Shown: positions 55,370 through 64,000 of the stretch, in pieces
Position numbering within the stretch: the first letter of the stretch is position 1
Layout: each line of letters opens with the position of its first letter
NCBI GenBank assembly: GCA_024509875.1
Contig: JAMPIV010019831.1
Location: forward strand, 62,001 to 126,000
Length of the DNA: 64,000 nucleotides
Origin: Oreohelix idahoensis
Taxonomy: Eukaryota; Mollusca; Gastropoda; Stylommatophora; Oreohelicidae
Reading direction: 5' to 3'
Made by a program: the position numbers and the translations under genes
Notes under the pieces: model-generated
Seen by the model: the letters and a program-made list of their open reading frames with translations, nothing else
Databases searched by the model: none
What the model was told of the DNA's origin: nothing

Positions 55370-58300
55370 ATGGCGACTCTTGACTATTTTATTAAACAAG
55401 GAAAGGCACTGAGTATGGAAGGTGATATTTTAAAAAAATTTTGCTTTGACTGCATATGAAAAAGCAGAGGCAAAAGAAGAAAGAGAAAGAAATGAGAAAA
55501 AAGAAAGAGAAGAAAGAGAAAGAAATGAGAAAAAAGAAAGAGAAGAAAGGGAATTTTCTATGGCGCAAGAAAAAGCAAATAAGGAAGAAAGAATTCGTAT
55601 GGCAGAAATCGCTGCGGAACGAGAGAAAATGGAACATGAAAAGGCAATTCGTTTAGCTGAAATTGCTGCCGAGGAGGCAAAATTTGAAAGGGAGAAAGCT
55701 TTTGAGGTTGAGAAACTTCGTTTTCAACAACATCATGTTTCCCATGATTCTGATAGTAATGGTTCATCGAAGAAGGCAATCACAACCCCTAATTTTAATT
55801 TAAGACTACCACCCTTTTCTCCTCCTCACGACGATATAAGTTTTTATTTATTAAGATTTCAGGAAAGAGTCTCTTGCTTAAATATTGATAAAGATTCGTG
55901 GTCTGGTGTTTTTTCGGGTCTCCTCACAGGTGATGCAGTTGGGGTCTATCTGGGTATAGACCAAGATAAAAGACATGATTTTCAGGTCGTAAAGGCAGCA
56001 TTTATACGCAGATATGGTCTGGATCAGGAAGGCTATAGACAAAAGTTTCGATCCATGTTGCCGGTAGAGGGTAAAAATTTTGAGGATTTTGTTTCCTCCA
56101 TAAAACTATGTCTCCAAAGATGGGTTGAACAGGCTTCTATCCCTAAAACTTTTGAAGGATTATGTGATCTCTTATTAAGAGATAAAATTGTTTCTTCGGT
56201 AAACCAGGATATTGTATCATTCTTACAAGAACGTAATCCGACTAGTATCGAGGAAATGGAAAAATTAGGTCAACAATTTTCCGTTGCTCATCCAAACTTG
56301 TCATTGAGCAGAGCAAAAGTCTTGGACTCATCTACTGCGTGTGCTGCGACGCACGGGAGATCGCGCACTCGTAACTGGGATAGACGATATAATCATAGAG
56401 AAAATAATCACACATCCTATAGGGGTAAATATAATTTTTACCATAATCGCTCACCTTCACGGGGTAGAGACAGGCATAATTTCAACAATTATAACAATAA
56501 CCAATGGTATCGAAATAACCAGTATTCACACAACAAATATACTGACAATCATAATTTGTCACCGCGGGGTGGCCATTATGACAGGGACAACAATGGACAT
56601 TCTCATTCAGACAATTTTTCAGATCGCAGAAGATCTCACTTCGTTAGAAGTCATAATAGAGCACGCTCACAAGCCAATGCTTGTCAGACGGTAGATAGAA
56701 ATGTCAGTAATGACATTCATTCAACCAATAATCACGCCAATGCGTGTAACGTTGATTTAGAAAATTCTAATAATTGTACAGAATGTAAGATGTTATTTCA
56801 ACCTGGAGCTACACCACGGCTTAAATGTGGACATGTCTTACCAGTGTTGTCATCTTATGACGGTGTTGGTACTCTCACTTTACATAATGGGTTTTTGTTT
56901 AACACTCCAATTAAAATTTTAAGGGACACGGGTTGCACAACGGTCGGGATTAGAAGGTCGTTAATCCCTCCGTCGTGTTTCACTGGAACGTCAGTGAAAT
57001 GCATAACTTTCGGAGGCACGGTAGAGGTATATCCCATGGCCGACGTAACAATAACCACGCCATTCTTTACTGGGAAAGTTCGTGTATGTGTTCTCAACCA
57101 GCCTTGCTGTGACTTGATTTTGGGAAACATAAAGGGTATAAAAGAATGTTCTACTGATGAAATTTCTGCATGGGAAAGAGAATATCTTTCTTTATCCAAT
57201 GCTGTGACTACTAGAGCACAGTTGGTTGCAGAAGCAAATGAACTTAATGATAGCAATAATATCCCACACATGACAACAAGTCATTACATAGATAAAAATG
57301 CATTCATTAACCAACAAAAAGATGACTCTTCTTTGGGACGTTTATTCACTTTAGCTACGGCTAAAACTATTACACATACAAATAATGCCAGACATTGGTA
57401 TCAATTTCATGACAATATTTTGATACGTTGTTTTGACAATTATTCTTCAGTACTCAGACAAATTGTAGTACCTACGTCATTTCGATCACTAGTTTTATCT
57501 AATGCACATGATGTTCCTTTTGCGGGTCATATGGGGATTGCCCGCACAGCTTATAGATTGATGGCACATTTTTTTTGGCCAGGGGTTCATAAGGACGTCG
57601 CAACGTTTTGTAAATCATGCACTGTTTGTCAGGGAGTTGCACGGAAGGGTGCGCATCAGTTTGCACCCCTACAGACCACAGATATCTCTGTGCGTCCTTT
57701 TTATAAGATGGCTGTCGACATAATCGGGCCTCTTCCGGTGTTATCATCCAGAGGATTCCGCTTCATCTTAACGTGTATCGATCTATGCACCAGATGGCCT
57801 GAAGCCATACCTGTTAAGTCCATAACAACAATGTCGGTGACTGATGCATTATTATCGATATTTTCACGTATCGGATTTCCTGAAGAGCTTCTGTCAGATC
57901 ATGGCACGCAATTCACTTCAGGTATGTTCTCGGAAATTTGTGATGTGCTTCACATCCGTCATACATTGAGTGCCAGATTAAATCCGCAATCAAACGGAGT
58001 TGTAGAACGCTGGAATTCTACATTAAAACAGATGTTGGGCAAAGTAACAACAATGTTTCCCCATGATTGGGACCGGTTGATACCAGCGGTTCTCTTTGCG
58101 TATAGAGAAGTTCCTAATCGTCAAACCGGATTCTCACCATTTCAATTAGTTTTCGGGGCTAATCCAAGAGGACCAATGTCTATCTTACATGATTTGGTGA
58201 TAACAAATGATGATAATACGATTACGAAATCTAGTCACCAATATGTCACAGATCTACGTCAATGCATTGTGGACGCATGTGAAATCGCGACTGAAGCATC

Positions 58301-60083
58301 AGAATTAGCAAAATATAAGACTCGGTCGCGTATTAATCGTGATAGAAGATTAACATCATTATCGATTAACGATGAAGTTTTTGTTCTCTTGCCACTTAAA
58401 GGTGATCATTTGTTGGTTACGTGGCAAGGTCCTTTTAAAGTTGTGGGTAAGAAAACCGACGTAGATTACATCATCGACATTAGGGGTAAAAGAAAAACAT
58501 TCCACACTAACATGTTACAACCGTACATTTCTCGACCTCTTCCACTCAAACATATTTGTGAATCTATCACAAATCAATCTCCGCATCTGGCATCTATTGC
58601 TTTAGTTGATGAAGTAGCAACTAGTTTCGCGGATGTACCGCTTGATTTTCCTGTGGTACCTATCCAAGCCTCTGAAACTTGGAAGGATGTAATCATTTGT
58701 AACGATTTACCTTCAGATCAGAAGAATCAGATTCTCAATCTATTGAAATCTTTTGAAGATGTATTATCTGATCTGCCTGGACGAACTAACATTATGTCTC
58801 ACGAAATAAAATTATCGGATCCCACTCCTATTAAGTTACGACCGTATGCAATTCCTTTGCATATCAGAGAGCAGGTTGACAGCGAGGTCGACAATATGTT
58901 GAAAATGGGGATAATCTCTCCATCAGATTCTCCATTTTGTTTTCCGATGGTGGCAGTACGGAAGAAAGACAAATCCATTCGTATATGCATTGATTTCCGT
59001 CGACTAAATAAAGTCACGATATCAGATTCTGAACCAATGCCTGTGCTGGAGGACTTGCTACCTCATTTAGCTTCTGCTACTTTCTTTAGCAAATTCGATT
59101 TATCAAAAGGGTATTGGCAGATCCCTTTGACCGAAGAATGTAAACCGTTGACGGCATTTGCAACAGCGAAGGGTTTGTTCCAATACAATGTCATGTGTTT
59201 TGGGCTCAAAAATGCACCTGCAACTTTTGTACGGATGATGCGTCGAGTATTTGGGAACCGTTCTGACCTAATATCTTATATAGATGATATTTGCATGTTT
59301 CATGACACATGGGAAGAGCATGTAGATGGTATACAATCTTTACTCCTGACACTAAGAATACACAATCTCACAGCCCGTCCATCCAAAATAGAAATTGGAT
59401 TCAATGAAATTTCATTTCTAGGACACAAAATTGGCAGACATGTAATACAGCCTGATGAATCTAATTTAAAACGCATACTTGATCTTACAATTCCAACTAC
59501 AAAGAAGCAAGTACGGAGTCTATTAGGATTGGTGAATTTTTACCACAAGTTTATTCCAAGGTTCTCGTCTTTGACTGCTGTCTTATCTGATCTAACTAAA
59601 AGAGGTATGCCTAACAAAGTAGTTTGGACAGAACAATGTAACCATGCATTACAAAACATTAAGACTCATTTTTCACAGTATCCTATATTAAGACTGCCAG
59701 ATTTAAAAAGATCATTTACTGTTGTAACAGATGCTTCGCTCCATGCAATAGGCGGGTGTTTGGGACAAAGTTTTGATGGCAAGTTTCATCCGATTTACTA
59801 CTTGAGTAGGAAACTGTCGGAAGCCGAATCTAAATACTCTATTTTCGACAGAGAACTTTTGGGTATAGTATGGACTTTGAATAAACTTCAAAAGTATGTG
59901 GTAGGTACGCATTTTACTATAATGACAGATCAGAGAGCGTTAACATATCTCCAAACCTGTAAATCACCAAGTGCAAGACTTACGAGATTCGCATTGCAGT
60001 TGCAAGCGTATGACTTTGATATCGTCCATATAGAAGGACATAATAATGTAATCGCTGATACTCTGTCGAGAGTAATACATTGA
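55370..60083 (+). pseudogene. Gag-Pol, copy 2, one frameshift near the start
   Basis: The ATG at 55370 is equivalent to 48249. A run of 7 A at 55432-55438 (6 in copy 1) shifts the frame at about codon 22. From about 55446 the frame is open to the stop at 60081-60083 with all domains of copy 1: coiled coil, Gag, protease, integrase, reverse transcriptase (YIDD) and RNase H. Differences from copy 1 are few, for example Ile to Val in the stretch after the protease (TVEIYPM to TVEVYPM). The lesion is a single base in a homopolymer and could be a sequencing error. Confidence 0.85.
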
Positions 60084-60349
60084 AATACGTAACTGTCCTG
60101 GGTACAGGAAGTGACAACAAACATTGTTTATGTTCATAATCAATTGATAGGTAGATTATATAGCGATATTTTCGTAGCATTAATATGTTGCTCACAAGTT
60201 GTTGCCACATATTTTAACTGCATTTCACTCATCGTGATATCATTTCACTCATTGCTTGAATTTGATTTTCCTTTTTATCATTATAGTTAAGTATAGTTAA
60301 TGATGACCTGGAAACCTGCAGTTTCCAGTAGCGCGCAGGGGGGGTAATA
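60084..60349 (+). promoter_or_regulatory. 3' non-coding region and polypurine tract, copy 2
   Basis: As at 52962-53225, with small differences. The tract AGGGGGGG-TAATA is at 60337-60349, directly before LTR 3. Confidence 0.8.
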
Positions 60350-62304
60350 TGTGGTGTCTGCCCATGCACACCACATGTTAGATTTATTGAGTTTGAGTTA
60401 GTGCTGATAAATGCGGCACTATTTGGGATATTGAAAATAAGGCGCACCGGAAAATGACACGGAGAGAGATGTTTATAATGTGTATGGCCAAGGTGTTAAG
60501 AAAAAACCTTGAGCTTTGTGGCCGCTGTGTTTTCTTGTAAGTTCCATTGGGAACATATTGCGAAGTGTTCACCTTTCTAAATGAATGTGGTTTGTACAAG
60601 AGGAGGAATACTCTTGGCATATGATTAATACTGTATTGATGAGGTTTGGTAATTAAGGATTAATCTTGACGAACGCCTCTGTATGCTACAAGGAATATAC
60701 GTTATTAAAGGATGTTGAGTTCGTTAAAAAGGAAGACTGTTTTAGTTCGTCATTGGTGATTGGGTCATTTAAAGAACCCACATGTATGTTGTTGAGTATG
60801 GAATAAAACTATAATCGTTGGGTCACCCTGGACGTAACAGAATAACGAGCATTATTATGAAACAACAGCAGGAGTAATCAAATATACATTAACATAACCA
60901 ACATGTACTTGAACTGTGGACAGGGGTAGCAATTTATCTGAAATAATAAAAACGAACCCACAATATATTCAAACAGCGCCCCACCACAGATATGGGAGGC
61001 TGTCGTCCGTTGGATTTGAAGGACATTTGAAGGTTGCTCAGGTTATTGGTAGACAGAGTTCTATGTTATGACAATATTGGGAATTTTGATCAATCTATCG
61101 CTGTTCAACAATGAACATTTTATGCAGAGACAGCTGTTGGAATGCAACTTTGTGCAGACATGAAATTTACAATATTCGTATACTAGGTCATGCCCAGACC
61201 TGGTACCTTACTTGAGGATCAGAAAAAACATTATATCCATGACGAAATCGTTCACGCTGATTTACCATGAGAGGAATATCTTCACGGGAGAAATATGAAT
61301 CTGCGATTTTACGAGGAGGGCGTTTCGCTGGACAAGTGGACTCGGAAGTAATAGATCAAACCGTTGGGACATTGATAAGGTCACCTCATCAGTTTATTCG
61401 GTCACTCGTTGGAAATTAACATTTCGTCTCTATCATTATATATTGACACTATCTCTACAATGTGTCTCACACGAGTAAAGGTCGGACATTCCCATTGAAC
61501 TGAATACTCAGTGAACGATTTACGAGAACGTCTTCATATTTCGTCATCATGGTTGCTGATTACTACATTATAAGATTACTACATTATCCACATTTCAATT
61601 TAATATTGCGTGGAACGACCCATTGGAGTTACAGCGAAGAATGGACGCTCATGGTCGATTCAGATAAGTAATGTTATGTAACGTCATGGTTGTTGGTCCT
61701 ATCATTGTTGGGCAAATCTCGCTTCTTTTGTGTTATATGTTTCTTTTCTTTGTCTCTTGCGGGCGACTGTTTAGGAGGCATTTTACGTTTCAGTGTCGTA
61801 TTTCTATAGGTTGATTGCATTAATTTCTTTCAGGGATTCAGCATTTAGTGCTGTCGTGATTTCCGCTCTGTTTGAAATTAAGGCTTTCATGCGTGTTAGC
61901 TGTGCTGTGATTTGTCGTATTTTTTTTAAAATTTCAATTTTGTTTGGAAATTTAGTCTGGCGTGGGTCTTTCCTGGCTATCTTTTGTAAAATTTACATTA
62001 ATGGTAAAAGTGATTTGTCGTTTTGTCTCGTTTATTACTGGTGGAAACTTTAATTTTTTTTTGTCTTAGAATTTTTGACTATTTACAATTTTGTCGTTTC
62101 CTTATTTTGTTTCCATCCATGTCTTTCGTTATTCATGGCATGTGATAATTTTCCTTTGCAGCATACATATGATTCATTATTTATTGATCAAATATAATAC
62201 AATAATATTGCTTGTTATATATCCTACGATTCTTGTGGATAACAAGAAGCATAATCATACACGATAATTATATCACGTCTAAGTGAGTTGTGCAGGTGAT
62301 ATAG

Positions 62305-62401
<97 letters not shown>

Positions 62402-62515
62402 CATTGTGACTACACCAATCAGACACACTATTCCATAGTGTGATGGACTAAGTAAGGCAGAGGATAACATAGATATTGATTTATTGTTTATAAAAGTTAT
62501 ACTTCTTAGTATACT
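60350..62515 (+). repeat. LTR 3 plus leader (shared by copies 2 and 3)
   Basis: The first part shares variants with LTR 2 (for example GAGTAATCAAATA and CTGAAATAATAAAAACG), and from about 61300 it shares variants with LTR 1 (for example GAATCTGCGATTTTACGAGG). It also has private changes near 61050. The (AT)n tract at about 62307-62397 is the longest of the three. Confidence 0.85.
62307..62397. repeat. (AT)n tract, copy 3
   Basis: About 90 bp of AT dinucleotides, compared with about 60 in copies 1 and 2. Confidence 0.95.
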
Positions 62516-64000
62516 ATGGCGACTCTTGACTATTTTATTAAACAAGGAAAGGCACTGAGTATGGAAGGTGATATTTTAAAAAAAATTGCTTTGACTGCAT
62601 ATGAAAAAGCAGAGGCAAAAGAAGAAAGAGAAAGAAATGAGAAAAAAGAAAGAGAAGAAAGAGAAAGAAATGAGAAAAAAGAAAGAGAAGAAAGGGAATT
62701 TTCTATGGCGCAAGAAAAAGCAAATAAGGAAGAAAGAATTCGTATGGCAGAAATCGCTGCGGAACGAGAGAAAATGGAACATGAAAAGGCAATTCGTTTA
62801 GCTGAAATTGCTGCCGAGGAGGCAAAATTTGAAAGGGAGAAAGCTTTTGAGGTTGAGAAACTTCGTTTTCAACAACATCATGTTTCCCATGATTCTGATA
62901 GTAATGGTTCATCGAAGAAGGCAATCACAACCCCTAATTTTAATTTAAGACTACCACCCTTTTCTCCTCCTCACGACGATATAAGTTTTTATTTATTAAG
63001 ATTTCAGGAAAGAGTCTCTTGCTTAAATATTGATAAAGATTCGTGGTCTGGTGTTTTTTCGGGTCTCCTCACAGGTGATGCAGTTGGGGTCTATCTGGGT
63101 ATAGACCAAGATAAAAGACATGATTTTCAGGTCGTAAAGGCAGCATTTATACGCAGATATGGTCTGGATCAGGAAGGCTATAGACAAAAGTTTCGATCCA
63201 TGTTACCGGTAGAGGGTAAAAATTTTGAGGATTTTGTTTCCTCCATAAAACTATGTCTCCAAAGATGGGTTGAACAGGCTTCTATCCCTAAAACGTTTGA
63301 AGGATTATGTGATCTCTTATTAAGAGATAAAATTGTTTCTTCGGTAAACCAGGATATTGTATCATTCTTACAAGAACGTAATCCGACTAGTATCGATGAA
63401 ATGGAAAAATTAGGTCAACAATTTTCCGTTGCTCATCCAAACTTGTCATTGAGCAGAGTAAAAGTCTTGGACTCATCTACTGCGTGTGCTGCGACGCACG
63501 GGAGATCGCGCACTCGTAACTTGGATAGACGATATAATCATAGAGAAAATAATCACACATCCTATAGGGGTAAATATAATTTTTACCATAATCGCTCACC
63601 TTCACGAGGTAGAGACAGGCATAATTTCAACAATTATAACAATAACCAATGGTATCGAAATAACCAGTATTCACACAACAAATATACGGACAATCATAAT
63701 TTGTCACCGCGGGGTGGCCATTATAACAGGGACAACAATGGACATTCTCATTCAGACAATTTTTCAGATCGCAGAAGATCTCACTTCGTTAGAAGTCATA
63801 ATAGAGCACGCTCACAAGCCAATGCTTGTCAGACGGTAGATAGAAATGTCAGTAATGACATCCATCCAACCAATAATCACGCCAATGCGTGTAACGTTGA
63901 TTTAGAAAATTCTAATAATTGTACAGAATGTAAGATGTTATTTCAACCTGGAGCTACACCACGGCTTAAATGTGGACATGGCTTACCAGTGTTGTCATCT
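62516..64000 (+). CDS. Gag-Pol, copy 3, partial (runs off the window)
   Basis: The ATG at 62516 is equivalent to 48249. The A/T run near 62578 is 8 A plus 2 T where copy 1 has 6 A plus 4 T, so the frame is kept and Asn-Phe becomes Lys-Ile. The frame is open to the right edge and covers the coiled coil, Gag, the SCAN-like part, the basic tail and the Cys/CGH motif. Private changes include Ala to Val in LSRAKVLD and Asp to Asn in HYDRDNN. Confidence 0.85.
   Translation, partial: MATLDYFIKQGKALSMEGDILKKIALTAYEKAEAKEERERNEKKEREERERNEKKEREEREFSMAQEKANKEERIRMAEIAAEREKMEHEKAIRLAEIAAEEAKFEREKAFEVEKLRFQQHHVSHDSDSNGSSKKAITTPNFNLRLPPFSPPHDDISFYLLRFQERVSCLNIDKDSWSGVFSGLLTGDAVGVYLGIDQDKRHDFQVVKAAFIRRYGLDQEGYRQKFRSMLPVEGKNFEDFVSSIKLCLQRWVEQASIPKTFEGLCDLLLRDKIVSSVNQDIVSFLQERNPTSIDEMEKLGQQFSVAHPNLSLSRVKVLDSSTACAATHGRSRTRNLDRRYNHRENNHTSYRGKYNFYHNRSPSRGRDRHNFNNYNNNQWYRNNQYSHNKYTDNHNLSPRGGHYNRDNNGHSHSDNFSDRRRSHFVRSHNRARSQANACQTVDRNVSNDIHPTNNHANACNVDLENSNNCTECKMLFQPGATPRLKCGHGLPVLSS

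Larger units (their letters stand above)
46113..64000 (+). mobile_element. Tandem array of Gmr1-like Ty3/gypsy retrotransposon (family 1) sharing LTRs
   Basis: The same unit starts at 46113, 53226 and 60350 (spacings 7113 and 7124 bp), each time with TGTGGTGTCTGCCC. The order is LTR, internal, LTR, internal, LTR, internal (cut by the window end), with one LTR between successive internal regions. Copies are very similar but differ at many single bases and in the length of an (AT)n tract, so they are not one sequence repeated by assembly. The left end cuts an R2-type LINE. Gag-Pol is intact in copy 1, has one frameshift in copy 2 and is open in copy 3 as far as visible. Confidence 0.9.

Overview
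This window looks like eukaryotic (animal) DNA made almost entirely of transposable elements; I recognise no host gene. It is AT-rich, has long (AT)n tracts and nested mobile elements, and carries I-group LINEs, an R2-type LINE, tRNA-derived SINEs, a Tc1 transposon and two families of Ty3/gypsy-type LTR retrotransposons. This mix suggests an invertebrate. A mollusc or other lophotrochozoan is my guess from element types only, with low confidence.

Layout. (1) 1-961: a LINE-A 3' end next to an inverted piece of LINE ORF1, then a LINE-B 3' tail with a (CAA)n end. (2) 962-2596: unassigned sequence with a degenerate minisatellite. (3) 2597-8510, minus strand: a nearly complete LINE-A with ORF1 (zinc knuckles) and ORF2 (endonuclease, reverse transcriptase, RNase H). 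(4) 8511-11067: unassigned sequence with SINE/tRNA-like pieces and direct repeats. (5) 11068-44075: a head-to-tail run of LINE fragments with almost no other DNA between them, in the order B1, A3, B2, C, B3, A4, B4, A5. Later insertions interrupt it: a SINE in B1, a 9.7 kb LTR retrotransposon in B2, a Tc1 transposon and a 2.6 kb solo-LTR-like element in A4, and a 312 bp retroposon in A5. (6) 44100-46112, minus strand: a broken R2-type LINE. (7) 46113-64000: a tandem LTR-internal-LTR-internal-LTR-internal array, unit about 7.12 kb, of a second LTR retrotransposon family. Copy 1 has an intact 1570-residue Gag-Pol. The array runs off the right edge.

The most interesting content is the two LTR families. 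Both have a gypsy-type reverse transcriptase, but integrase lies before reverse transcriptase (Gag-PR-INT-RT-RNase H), the order of the Gmr1-like group. Both share a Gag N-terminus, a SCAN-like Gag region and a Cys/CGH motif in place of a CCHC knuckle. The second interest is the LINE array. It is polar and end-to-end, contains an apparently ORF1-only member (LINE-C) sharing a 38 bp 3' terminal block with LINE-B, and has the same 11 bp string (ACTGTACTGAA) at several junctions. This recalls telomeric LINE arrays such as HeT-A/TART, but the sequence alone does not prove that function.

Most coding regions are damaged, often by one-base changes in A runs, so some frameshifts may be sequencing errors. 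The copies that read cleanly are Gag-Pol copy 1, copy 3 as far as the window goes, and the sense part of A4.
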